Source: an uncultured Crocinitomix sp.
GTDB taxonomy: Bacteria > Bacteroidota > Bacteroidia > Flavobacteriales_D > Crocinitomicaceae
Assembly (NCBI GenBank): GCA_937136425.1
Contig: CAKZON010000069.1
Location: 124,001 to 188,000, forward strand
Direction: 5' to 3'
Length of the DNA stretch: 64,000 nucleotides
Part shown: positions 25,526 through 33,979 of the stretch, piece after piece
How positions within the stretch are numbered: the stretch's first letter is position 1
Layout of the letters: every line of letters begins with the position of its first letter
The notes under the pieces: model-generated
The model's input: only the letters and a program-made list of their open reading frames with translations
Told to the model about the DNA's origin: nothing
Database searches by the model: none
Translations under genes and position numbers: made by a program

Positions 25526-26059
25526 TTAACAATCACAATCTTTTTCCTCCGCGTTCAATACATTTCCGTAAACATCTGTTTGGATATTGCAACACTGCAC
25601 AAACAGGTTTTTCAGTTTTTCTTTTGCACGTTGCGATCGTGATTTGATAGTAGAATAACCTACATTAAGATTTGCTGCATACTCTTTTTGAGACATTGAA
25701 CCAAATGCTGTTTTGTTCAATAAATCTTGATCTTTTTCTGGCAATTCTTTGACGAAAGACATTAAACAGCTGCTCAAATCTTTCGTTGAGCTGGTCGCAT
25801 CTTCTGGAAATTTTTCTTCAATGGTATCTTGAAATACGAGGCGTTTCTTTTTGCGATAATAATCAATGATTGTATTGCGCGTTATTCGATAAATCCAACT
25901 CGCTAAATTGGCACCTTCGCCCAATGATGCAAGGTTTGCATGAATTTTGATAAATACTTCTTGTAAAAGATCCTCTGCGAGCTCTTGATTATTTATACGC
26001 GATTTTATAAAGCCTAAAAGCTCCGCTTTAAAGTCGTTCCAAATATGTTCTGTTGTCAT
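25526..26059 (-). CDS. SigZ-type ECF sigma factor with Cys-rich C-terminal tail
   Basis: The 177-residue protein has sigma region 2 (residues about 10-75: ELAEDLLQEVFIKI, ASWIYRITRNTIIDYYRKK) and region 4 (about 110-160: LPEKDQDLLNKTAFG, SQKEYAANLNVGYSTIKSRS). Beyond region 4 it carries a tail with QCCNIQTDVYGNVLNA and a final CDC, a feature of SigZ-like factors. Five Cys in the tail (two CC plus C, C with the earlier SSCL outside it) could sense metal or redox state. That is inference. It is divergent from the WG-repeat gene and lies between it and the Cys-peptide gene. Confidence 0.9.
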   Translation of the reverse strand: MTTEHIWNDFKAELLGFIKSRINNQELAEDLLQEVFIKIHANLASLGEGANLASWIYRITRNTIIDYYRKKKRLVFQDTIEEKFPEDATSSTKDLSSCLMSFVKELPEKDQDLLNKTAFGSMSQKEYAANLNVGYSTIKSRSQRAKEKLKNLFVQCCNIQTDVYGNVLNAEEKDCDC

Positions 26060-26073
26060 TGTTTTCTTTTATT

Positions 26074-26101
26074 AAACGTAGAAACTTTAAAAAGACGCAA
26101 A
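26074..26101 (-). promoter_or_regulatory. ECF-type promoter box before the SigZ-type sigma gene
   Basis: The minus strand reads TTTGCGTC, 15 bases, CGTTTAAT. It matches the box before the Cys-peptide gene in both half-sites and in spacing, and the sequences between also align (TTTTTAAAGTT-type). The sigma ATG is only 15 bases beyond. This points to autoregulation. Confidence 0.6.
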
Positions 26102-26130
26102 AAAGCTAAGCAATTCTTTATCTTCGTATT

Positions 26131-28578
26131 ATGCAAATTACTCAATTCATATCAAAATTAATCATTAAGGTAATGTGTGTGTTTGTATTTTGCTATTCTG
26201 TAAAATTAGAGGCACAGGTGCTTGAAGAAGAGTTTCCTAATCCAGTTGAAAAAACTATTAATTCAGCAACCAAAATCATTAAAATTAACGAAGAATATGC
26301 CTTACAAAAGGGCGACTCTACCTTTGCTAAGGGAGTTTATGATAAAATTTCCCGTTTTAATCAAAGTCAATTTCTTGTTATAAAAGGGAACAAACGAGGC
26401 TTGATCAATGATACAGGTGAGTTAATTATTCCAATTAAATATGGTGCTATTTCCTATTTAAATCAAGACCATTCTACTGATATTCTTGTAAAAAAAGGCA
26501 AAAAGTGTGGTTTGATGGATGAAAAAGGAAAAATCATTTTACCTATTAAATACAAAAAGATACACTACGGTAATTCGTCCTCCAAATTATATTTAGTTAC
26601 TGATAAAAAAGAGGAGTTACACTTATTACTAGGAAGTAAACTTGAACCGTTTACAGGAATTGAAAAAATAACTTTTTTCAAAAACGTGGCTGTGTTTACC
26701 AAGGACAAAAAATTTGGCGTGATCCATAATGGAGCAATTACCATTCAACCAGAATATGATAAAATTGAAGTTAAAACAGATGCAAGTAAGAATGCACCAC
26801 TTTTAAATAAAACCTATTTCAGGAATCAGTACGCAAAAGATTTGCAATGCGTAGTAATTGTGCAGGATGGAAAAAAGGGCTTAGCAAGCGCGAATGGTGA
26901 AACAATTTACGAACCTCAATTTGATGCCATTGAATTTGATTATAATCATGGTTATTACTCCTTAATAAAAGGAAATAAATGGGGAGCATATTTTCCAAAA
27001 AGTAACATTAAAATTGAGACTGTTTATGACCGCATTCTTCCGCATAAAACAACGTATTTAAAGTTGTTAAAAAAAGGGAAGCAAGGTATTATAAACTATG
27101 ATGGAAAAACTATTCTGCCGTGCATTTTCAGTTCAATAGAGGAGCAATTAACTGGCAATTTGTTAGTTGTTAAAAACAGAAAAATAGGACTTTATAACGG
27201 TCTTGGAAAAGTGGTTTTTCCGGTTGAATATGATGACATATCAGCCAATCGGTATTTAGAAAATTCTTATCGGGTAACACGCAACGGGGGCACTGGTGTA
27301 ATTAACCCAAACACTACTATTGTGCCTATTCAATTTGACAAAATCACTGAATTTGGAAACTACTTTATTGTTGAGAAAACAGATTCAGTTGGGATGTATA
27401 ATTTTAAAGGAGAGCAAATTCAAGAACCAACAAATGGTTGGATGCAACATAGCTATACGCCAAGAAGCGACCTAACGTATATCTCAATTAATAATCATTT
27501 AAATATCGTGGATCAATATGGGCAATCCGTTTTAAATGATTCTCTCATTGCTTATCAATACATCCGCAACAGTTCAAACTTATTCTCACCTGAATCTGAG
27601 AATATCACAGCAGCATTTGTTGGTGTTCAAAGTAAAAATGGAAAATGGGGTGTGCTTGAAGAAATAGAATCAAAACTCGTCATTCCTGTAATATATGATA
27701 AAATTATACAGAAACTTGACTTGAAAATAGCCACTTACTTTATTGTAAAAAAAGGCGATAAAATGGGGGTAATCAATTCAGCAAATGAAATTCTTATTCC
27801 TTTCGAATATCAAAATTTAAGCTTTAATGAAGTTTCTGCAAAGTATATTAGCGACTCTTGGGAAGTAAATGTTGTGGCCAAAAAAAACAATAAATACGGA
27901 CTTATTGATTTGGAAAACACGATCATGATTCCGTTTCAATATAACGACTTAGTCAAAATTAGTTTTGACGATATTTATAAAGCAAAAACAAACGCTTCCT
28001 ACATTGTTATTAATAGCAATAATCAACACATTTTTGAAGGAAAATTTGACCAAATTGGTGTTTTTGAAAATGCACAAGTGCTAACTTTTAAAAGTGGGAA
28101 AATGCGTGTAATTAATAAAGCAGGGAATTATCAAACAGATGCTAAGCCCATGACTTATCATCAAGGTTATCGCACCTTTAAAGCACTAAAAAGTGCATTG
28201 GTCAATGGTTTAAATAGTAAAAATAATGCTGCACTTTTAAATTTTGCAAATAAAATAACACCCAGTAAACATCTTCTCTATCTCTTTTCTAAAATTTCAC
28301 ATAGAAACGCCTATGTTGAATATCTTTCCCCTAAAAAAATTAGCAAACGTTATTACGAAGTACTTTTAAAAATTAAAAGTAAATGGAATGCTGGGTCACA
28401 TTCAAAAAGTAAGCTGACAAATGTTGATGACTATACTACTTTCGACGGAAAGGTTTATTCAAATTATCGCAATGAAGAAGAGACATATGGTATGCGAGAA
28501 TTAAATTGGATATTGAAAGATGCCGTGCGTTTAGATGGATTTTGGATGAGTACCTTTTTTCTAAAACATAGCTTTTAG
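26131..28578 (+). CDS. Large exported WG-repeat protein
   Basis: An 815-residue protein has a signal peptide-like N-terminus (about residues 12-29) and then at least ten WG-type repeats. Examples are NKRGLINDTGELIIPIKY, KCGLMDEKGKIILPIKY, KKGLASANGETIYEPQF, KQGIINYDGKTILPC, KWGVLEEI and KYGLIDLENTIMIPFQY. Each repeat is a small beta unit of the WG/KWG family, found in exported Bacteroidota proteins. The last 150 residues are a different, helix-rich domain ending in WILKDAVRLDGFWMSTF. Function is unknown; binding roles are usual for such repeats. It is divergent from the SigZ-type gene and separated by about 70 bases. Confidence 0.88.
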   Translation: MQITQFISKLIIKVMCVFVFCYSVKLEAQVLEEEFPNPVEKTINSATKIIKINEEYALQKGDSTFAKGVYDKISRFNQSQFLVIKGNKRGLINDTGELIIPIKYGAISYLNQDHSTDILVKKGKKCGLMDEKGKIILPIKYKKIHYGNSSSKLYLVTDKKEELHLLLGSKLEPFTGIEKITFFKNVAVFTKDKKFGVIHNGAITIQPEYDKIEVKTDASKNAPLLNKTYFRNQYAKDLQCVVIVQDGKKGLASANGETIYEPQFDAIEFDYNHGYYSLIKGNKWGAYFPKSNIKIETVYDRILPHKTTYLKLLKKGKQGIINYDGKTILPCIFSSIEEQLTGNLLVVKNRKIGLYNGLGKVVFPVEYDDISANRYLENSYRVTRNGGTGVINPNTTIVPIQFDKITEFGNYFIVEKTDSVGMYNFKGEQIQEPTNGWMQHSYTPRSDLTYISINNHLNIVDQYGQSVLNDSLIAYQYIRNSSNLFSPESENITAAFVGVQSKNGKWGVLEEIESKLVIPVIYDKIIQKLDLKIATYFIVKKGDKMGVINSANEILIPFEYQNLSFNEVSAKYISDSWEVNVVAKKNNKYGLIDLENTIMIPFQYNDLVKISFDDIYKAKTNASYIVINSNNQHIFEGKFDQIGVFENAQVLTFKSGKMRVINKAGNYQTDAKPMTYHQGYRTFKALKSALVNGLNSKNNAALLNFANKITPSKHLLYLFSKISHRNAYVEYLSPKKISKRYYEVLLKIKSKWNAGSHSKSKLTNVDDYTTFDGKVYSNYRNEEETYGMRELNWILKDAVRLDGFWMSTFFLKHSF

Positions 28579-28604
28579 ACTTACTATTTGGAAATATATG
28601 AGGC

Positions 28605-29324
28605 CTATTGAATAATATTATCCTCTTCCACCAAGGCTTCATTTCTAAAGCGCAAGAACAATTGAATAAGTGCGATTACATCTTTTTGGCAATACACAAC
28701 AATGCGTTCCAAATCATTTTCTTCATAATAAACACGAGCTACATCAGCCCCAGAAATATCATCCTTTGGTGTGGGCACATTAAAAATGTGGCATAATAAA
28801 CTCATAGACGTATAATGCTTATAGTCACCAAACTTCCATAATTCCATGGTGTCTAAATGATTAATTTCCCATGGCTTTTTTCCTGCAATATCAAGCGCGC
28901 CGGGTAAATCAATACCGTGAATTAACATTCTTCGCGCTAAAAAAGGGAAATCAAACTCTTTGGCATTGTGGCCGCATAAAATATGGTAGGGTGAATTATA
29001 TCTTTGATTTAACATTTGGGCAAATTCCTCTAATAATTGCTTTTCATCATCCCCTGCAAAAGATTTCATGCGAATACTTTTGCCATCAGACGTATGGTGA
29101 ACAATACCGCATGAAATGCAAACTATTTTCCCAAATTCAGCAAAAACCCCTGCCCTTCCATAAACCTCCTCATTAGACAATTCATCCCGTTCTTGGATGT
29201 ATTTGTTTTTGTGTAAATATAACTCGGCGGTTTTCTCGTCTAATTCGTTAAAATTATAGACTTGTGGCACAGTTTCAATGTCTAAAAACAAGACCTTTTC
29301 AAGGTTTACTTTTTTTAATTGCAT
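28605..29324 (-). CDS. Predicted PolB-like 3'-5' exonuclease
   Basis: A 239-residue DnaQ-fold protein shows the acidic ExoI motif FLDIETVPQ near residue 13. Other blocks are KIVCISCGI, the ExoII region LCGHNAKEFDFPFLARRML, and the ExoIII region around YCQKDVIALIQLFLRF. INHLDTMELWKFGDYKHY and FNVPTPKDDISGADVARVYY also fit the family of stand-alone PolB-exonuclease-like proteins. The catalytic Asp/Glu residues of all three motifs are present. It is likely a cytoplasmic DNA-repair or proofreading-type nuclease. It is convergent with the WG-repeat gene. Confidence 0.92.
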   Translation of the reverse strand: MQLKKVNLEKVLFLDIETVPQVYNFNELDEKTAELYLHKNKYIQERDELSNEEVYGRAGVFAEFGKIVCISCGIVHHTSDGKSIRMKSFAGDDEKQLLEEFAQMLNQRYNSPYHILCGHNAKEFDFPFLARRMLIHGIDLPGALDIAGKKPWEINHLDTMELWKFGDYKHYTSMSLLCHIFNVPTPKDDISGADVARVYYEENDLERIVVYCQKDVIALIQLFLRFRNEALVEEDNIIQ

Positions 29325-29900
29325 GGGTAATATTGTTTGTTTGAACCAATTTAATGAAAATAACTATTTGGGGTGATTGGTGACTGAATAATATTTCCAT
29401 TCAACTCCTGTCATTTATACTTGAAGTTTTAATGGTCAGAAATTCTAATTTGAACTAATTTCTTCCCTTGATTCGTTCTTTCAAAGCCCTCTTTAATTGA
29501 TAAGATGGATGTATCATCCCCACTTTAAAGTCCAAAATTTTTCTCAATAAATTTTCTTCTCTCTGCCTTCTTTTTACGCGCTTCATTTTCATGATTTACC
29601 AAATGACCTTGAATTAATAGAAGCTACAATTCTTGCACTTTTAAAACTTTTCTTCAAACTTTACTCTTCCTTATTGATCAATATGGCAAAGTGTTTTTGG
29701 CTTTACTTATTTGATTCTGTGAATAATAAAATAGAAATGAACACTCCCCCTTATTTAGGTTGGAGAATCTTCGCAAGATTAGACTTATGCTTAGGTTGAA
29801 AGAAAATAAGCTCCAGAATGAGGCAAAACCTTTACAATTATTTTAGTGAAGAAAGCTGACCAGCAGAATTTGAAAATGTTGCCCCTTTAAACCAAACGAA
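29325..29900. other. 576-base gap with no supported gene; faint gene remnant
   Basis: No long frame is present on either strand. On the minus strand, about 29640 to 29525, a reading with one internal stop gives KCKNCSFY, stop, then FKGHLVNHENEARKKK and a stop. This composition is protein-like and may be a decayed gene end. The remainder (29650-29900) is AT-rich without repeat or hairpin that I can support. No tRNA-like fold was seen. Confidence 0.4.
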
Positions 29901-30311
29901 TTAAATCATTACCCCACTCTGTTCAAGAATAGGAATGGTTTTCATATTGTCATCAATTATGGTTTCAGCTAAAAACACATATTTTTTATCATACATTTTT
30001 CCATCCAATGAAAAACTGACCCAATACTCATTGCTAATTCCAAAAACATCTTCTACAATAGGTTCAATTTTGGCATAAGAATTCCCATCAACATTACCAA
30101 TAAAATGACGCAATATAGAGGTCTTAATTTTTTCGCCTGTAGTTTTATTTTCTCCGTACCCTTTGGATGTTACTAGCACATTTTCAATTTGAACAGGTTT
30201 TTGATTAAGTACATAAACATTATATACCTCAGCCGTTTTTTCATCATTCAACTCCTTTACAACCGCAACAGAAACTCCTTCTACTTTTGGTATTTCAATG
30301 TCTTTTCTCAT
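29901..30311 (-). CDS. Conserved Bacteroidota protein of unknown function
   Basis: A 136-residue soluble protein starts MRKDIEIPKVEGVSVAVVKE. It continues with VYNVYVLNQKPVQIENVLVTSKGYGENKTTGEKIKTS, a LRHFIGNVDGNSYAKIEPI block, DVFGISNEYWVSFSLDGKMYDKKYVF and a helical end. I recall this pattern from many Bacteroidota genomes, where it is sometimes mislabelled as a phenylalanyl-tRNA synthetase subunit. Nothing in the sequence supports that label. It is cytoplasmic and lies alone. A TAAATTTG element upstream supports its expression. Confidence 0.8.
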   Translation of the reverse strand: MRKDIEIPKVEGVSVAVVKELNDEKTAEVYNVYVLNQKPVQIENVLVTSKGYGENKTTGEKIKTSILRHFIGNVDGNSYAKIEPIVEDVFGISNEYWVSFSLDGKMYDKKYVFLAETIIDDNMKTIPILEQSGVMI

Positions 30312-30344
30312 TTCTTATGATATCAAATGTTCAATTAGTGCCTG

Positions 30345-30352
30345 CAAATTTA
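30345..30352 (-). promoter_or_regulatory. -7 promoter element (TAAATTTG)
   Basis: An exact TAnnTTTG match on the minus strand lies 34 bases before the start at 30311. No -33 partner is evident. Confidence 0.45.
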
Positions 30353-30480
30353 GCGGTTTAAACAGTGTTTTCTCTTAAATACAGCAAAATTTAAACCATT
30401 CTATCTTGAAATCCTTCCATTTTCTACCCAATTGGATAAAAACACAAATTTCATAGAATAATGTATATATTGTCTTTCAT

Positions 30481-30957
30481 ATGAAAAACGTTGGGTATAT
30501 CTTAATTCTATTTGCGGTTTTTTCATGTACTGACATTCAATCAGACGCAAACAATACCGTTGAACAAGAAGTTTCAGATCATCATACAAAATTGATGGAT
30601 AACCCAACGGAAATGGATGAAGATGCAATTGCAGAAGGCAATCGAAAATCAATGCTTATTGGAGATTGGCAAGATAGAGATGACGCCGAATTGACTATTA
30701 GCATTAGTCCAAACAAATACACCACCTACATTAACGGAAAAAAGAATTGGGACAATCCCTGGAATCTTTGCAACTATACTGATTATGCTCCAGAAAATGA
30801 GGATGACAATGGAAAGTATGTATTAGTGCGTTTGGCAGATAAAAGTGCTGTTTTTTATTCGCAAGAAATTCTTTCAATTACCGAAAATCAACTGGAGGTA
30901 AAAATCATAAAAAGTAACGCAGGTAGCGGTATGACACAAACCTTTATTCGAATTTAA
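30481..30957 (+). CDS. Small lipoprotein, unknown function
   Basis: A 158-residue protein begins with a lipoprotein signal (MKNVGYILILFAVFSC). After a linker rich in polar and acidic residues it forms a small domain, MLIGDWQDRDDAELTISISPNKY ... YVLVRLADKSAVFYSQEILSITENQLEVKII. This resembles small lipocalin-like or beta-barrel domains of DUF4488/lipocalin type, in which GxW followed by short strands is typical. The assignment is weak. It lies 5 bases before the NhaC-like gene on the same strand, and both are probably transcribed together. Confidence 0.75.
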   Translation: MKNVGYILILFAVFSCTDIQSDANNTVEQEVSDHHTKLMDNPTEMDEDAIAEGNRKSMLIGDWQDRDDAELTISISPNKYTTYINGKKNWDNPWNLCNYTDYAPENEDDNGKYVLVRLADKSAVFYSQEILSITENQLEVKIIKSNAGSGMTQTFIRI

Positions 30958-30962
30958 CCCAA

Positions 30963-32426
30963 ATGTCAAAAAACAACATAAAAGAAACCACCTTTGGCCG
31001 CGCTCTTTTTCCTGTGGTGTGCCTCATTGCTTTAATCATTTATGGCATCTTAATTGGTCCACATGTATTTGAGCAAACTGCTTTTCCGTTAGAGTTTATC
31101 TTTATTTTGGCCAGTGTAATTGCCATGGTTCAATTAAGATGGATGGGTTATAAATGGGAAGACATAACCAAAAGCATTATCGATAAAATTGGCAATGCCA
31201 TGCCAGCAATTTTAGTTTTATTATCAATAGGTTTAGTGATTGGTTCATGGATTGCTTGCGGCACCATTCCTATGCTGGTTTATTACGGTATAAAACTTAT
31301 TCATCCTGACTTCTTATATGTTATTGCTTTTATAGTTCCTGTTATATTTTCAACCTTAACAGGAACCTCATGGGGTTCTGTTGGCACCGTTGGCGTTGTT
31401 TTAATGGGAGTTGCAATTTCATTTGATGCTAACCTACCCATTGTTGCAGGTGCCATTATTGGTGGTTCTTTTTTTGGTGATAAACTTTCCCCACTTTCAG
31501 ACACTACAAATGCCGCTGCAATTGCTGTTGACATTAGTGTTTATGACCATATCAAATCAATGCTTTACACTACTATTCCAGCTGCACTATTTTCAATTGG
31601 TTTTTATTTGGCCTTAGGATTTATTTACCCTGTAGAAAGCAGTACTTCAGAATTTGCTTTGTTAACTACGACATTAAACGAAACGCAAGCCGCGTTTAAC
31701 TTCAACCTGTTATTATTAATTCCGCCGCTCATTGTTTTGTACGGATCCATTAAACGTATTCCAACTTTACAGGTTTTAGTGCTTTCGTCATTAGTTGCAG
31801 TATTGCTGGCTATCATATTTCAACCCTTTGCAGTGCATGCGGTTTTAGACAGTTTAATTCATGGCTTTAACACCGCCGCAATTGATTTTGCCGTTTCGGA
31901 TAATGTGCAACTTTTATTTTCTCGTGGCGGTATTTATAGCTTAAAGGAGCCTTTAGTAATTACGTTGTTGGTTTTTGTATTTATTGGCACCATTTCTAAA
32001 ATTAATGCCATGCCTATTTTGGTTGACCGCCTGTTTGGCTGGGTAAAAAGTAAAGGTGGTTTAGTTCGTTCGGCTTTAATTTCAACAGGAATTACTAATG
32101 CTATGACCTCTAATCAATTTGCAACTAGCTTTATTGTTGGAGATGCTTTTAAAAAGAAGTTTGATCAAGCCGGAGTGCCACGCTCCGTTTTATCACGTTC
32201 TTTAGAGGATACTGGAACCATCATTGAATCTTTAATTCCGTGGCATCCAACAGCCATATTTATGATGACCATGTTAGGTGTTGCTGTTGCAGATTATTGG
32301 TGCTGGCAAGTATTTACACTCTCCAATATTTTTATTGCGTTTTTACTTACTTTCCTAGGTATTGCTATTGGAAAATCTAAAAAAGAGAAAATTCAGAAGA
32401 AAGAGGAGCTTGAAAATATAGATTGA
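30963..32426 (+). CDS. NhaC-family sodium/proton antiporter
   Basis: A 487-residue inner-membrane protein with about twelve helices matches the NhaC family: RWMGYKWEDITKSIIDKI, GNAMPAILVLLSIG, STLTGTSWGSVGTVGVVLMG, SFFGDKLSPLSDTTNAAAIAVD and STGITNAMTSNQFATSFIVGD, then a SRSLEDTGTIIESLIPWHP block. These segments hold the conserved ion-path residues. NhaC-type proteins exchange Na+ for H+, or malate/lactate plus Na+ in the MleN branch, so the substrate is not fixed. It follows the small lipoprotein gene and is convergent with the next gene. Confidence 0.93.
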   Translation: MSKNNIKETTFGRALFPVVCLIALIIYGILIGPHVFEQTAFPLEFIFILASVIAMVQLRWMGYKWEDITKSIIDKIGNAMPAILVLLSIGLVIGSWIACGTIPMLVYYGIKLIHPDFLYVIAFIVPVIFSTLTGTSWGSVGTVGVVLMGVAISFDANLPIVAGAIIGGSFFGDKLSPLSDTTNAAAIAVDISVYDHIKSMLYTTIPAALFSIGFYLALGFIYPVESSTSEFALLTTTLNETQAAFNFNLLLLIPPLIVLYGSIKRIPTLQVLVLSSLVAVLLAIIFQPFAVHAVLDSLIHGFNTAAIDFAVSDNVQLLFSRGGIYSLKEPLVITLLVFVFIGTISKINAMPILVDRLFGWVKSKGGLVRSALISTGITNAMTSNQFATSFIVGDAFKKKFDQAGVPRSVLSRSLEDTGTIIESLIPWHPTAIFMMTMLGVAVADYWCWQVFTLSNIFIAFLLTFLGIAIGKSKKEKIQKKEELENID

Positions 32427-32434
32427 GTTTAGTT

Positions 32435-33415
32435 CTATTTTAACATCTCAACCACCCAAATTCCACGCAATTGGTTTGTTGCATATCCAATCGCCTTATC
32501 TTGCGGGTAAAGCAATTGAATTTTTGAATGTGTTTCTTCCTCAATGTTTGCAGGATCGCCATGACACTTTAAACACATGTCATTAGTAACAATGGGATAA
32601 TAACCAAATACGTTTTCTTCCTCTTCAATTGTAATTGGTACAATCTCTTCGCCATTAGCCAATTGGGCTTTAAAATCATGAATAATTTCCAACTCTTGGT
32701 CGTTGGCTTGGTTATTTGCATTCCTTGGTTTGTCAGAAACGCGTTTAATTTCTGCATTATATTCAACCGACATACTATCCGTAAAATGAATGGCATTGAG
32801 ATTGCAAAAATTGACAGCGGCTAAAGTGCCTTCACTATTAATTTTTCCCTTTAAGTTTTTCCCCAAAACTGATTTTGTGGCCATTGCATATTCAAAACCA
32901 CGATCAACATCAGACTTGTTTTCACTATTCGCCAAAATGCGTTTCTGCTCTTTTGGATATTCGTTTGTGTACCACGCCGCACCCTCTACATTGTTTTGAT
33001 AAAGGTAAAATGCAACGGCTTTTGACTGGGAAGATTGCAAACTCATTTGCGGCATTAATCCATACAATGTAACAGCATCAGTCATTAACGCAGTTTCATT
33101 ATTAGGATTGGCTAAAAAACGTTGGATTGCCGCTACAAAATCAACCTCAGCATTAAACTTTTTTAAATAGGCGGTTTTAACTTCTGCTATTGTTGGAGCA
33201 ACATTAAATTCGTTGTTAGAATTTGGGCTATGGCAAGCAAAACAGGTTGATGCTAACAATTGAAAACCATCTGGTAGTTCTTCTGGCTCATCCAACGTGT
33301 CAATATTTGTGTTTGCAACTATCTCTGTATGAATGTTTTCCTCATTTACAGAAGAATCTGAACAACTTACGATTAGCAACCCCAAAAGAGTAATAACAAT
33401 CCAACTTCTTTTCAT
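32435..33415 (-). CDS. Di-haem lipoprotein: cytochrome c domain plus DUF3365 (Tll0287-like)
   Basis: A 326-residue lipoprotein has Cys18 at the lipobox (GLLIVSC). The N-terminal c-type haem site is CFACH at residues 58-62 within a cytochrome c-like fold ending at about 140 (MPQMSLQ supplies a Met ligand candidate). The C-terminal half matches DUF3365/Tll0287-like haem-binding domains, with VNFCNLNAIHF, VSDKPRNANNQANDQE and a second haem motif CLKCH at 281-285. A periplasmic or outer-surface electron-transfer or sensing role is likely. It is convergent with nhaC. A palindrome overlies its start region. Confidence 0.9.
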   Translation of the reverse strand: MKRSWIVITLLGLLIVSCSDSSVNEENIHTEIVANTNIDTLDEPEELPDGFQLLASTCFACHSPNSNNEFNVAPTIAEVKTAYLKKFNAEVDFVAAIQRFLANPNNETALMTDAVTLYGLMPQMSLQSSQSKAVAFYLYQNNVEGAAWYTNEYPKEQKRILANSENKSDVDRGFEYAMATKSVLGKNLKGKINSEGTLAAVNFCNLNAIHFTDSMSVEYNAEIKRVSDKPRNANNQANDQELEIIHDFKAQLANGEEIVPITIEEEENVFGYYPIVTNDMCLKCHGDPANIEEETHSKIQLLYPQDKAIGYATNQLRGIWVVEMLK

Positions 33416-33434
33416 AGCAATAATTATATTGCTA
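33415..33434. repeat. 20-base palindrome at the 5' end of the di-haem lipoprotein gene
   Basis: TAGCAAT and ATTGCTA are perfect 7-base arms around AATTAT. It directly abuts the start codon of the minus-strand gene, so a bound regulator or RNA fold here would affect its expression. No regulator is identified. Confidence 0.4.
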
Positions 33435-33471
33435 ATGTATTGCCTTTTATTTCTTTGGTTTGTGACTTAAG

Positions 33472-33789
33472 TTACCCAAGAGCATTTAAACCCTGCATAA
33501 ACGTTTTAATGTCTTTTTGAAACTTGCCTGTATATTTTCCAAAATATAAATCAATTTCTGGTTGGCACTCTATGTGACAGCCGCAAGCATTTCCCATATC
33601 CTCCGTTCCATTTGTATCGCCCCAATAACCATTACCAAATAAACCAAATTTTAAAATATGTTTGGAATCACCATTTGGTCTTGAAATTTCCCACTCCTCT
33701 AAATATTCAAAAGTAGATATGTCAGTATGAATAACCCATTTCGTTCGGGTCAATTCTTTTTCTAATTGATCAATATGTGCTTTGCTCAT
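33472..33789 (-). CDS. Small cytoplasmic protein of unknown function
   Basis: A 105-residue protein starts MSKAHIDQLEKELTRTKWVIHTDIS and includes EYLEEWEISRPNG, LKFGLFGNGYWGDTNG, a Cys-His cluster NACGCHIECQPEIDLYFGKY, and FQKDIKTFMQGL. The cluster could bind metal. There is no signal or membrane segment. It lies in a small isolated transcription unit between the haem lipoprotein gene and the next plus-strand gene. No family is recognised. Confidence 0.7.
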   Translation of the reverse strand: MSKAHIDQLEKELTRTKWVIHTDISTFEYLEEWEISRPNGDSKHILKFGLFGNGYWGDTNGTEDMGNACGCHIECQPEIDLYFGKYTGKFQKDIKTFMQGLNALG

Positions 33790-33979
33790 TTTGTGTTGTT
33801 TTAAAGTTTGATTGTAAACCTAAAACGCTAGCATGAACTGTTTTTGCGCATTCACTGCGCAACCCCACTACGCAATTGTTTTTACTCTAATTATCACTGA
33901 TCTTCTTCAAATAATAAATGAAAGTGAGTTCCTTTAAAATGAATTTGACCAAGGTTTATTCAATCCATAGATTTGCCCC

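Noticed and set aside
29525-29640. Possible real gene on the minus strand (FKGHLVNHENEARKKK)
   Set aside because: The frame has an internal stop, is short and lacks a start. It is kept only as a faint remnant inside the gap entry.
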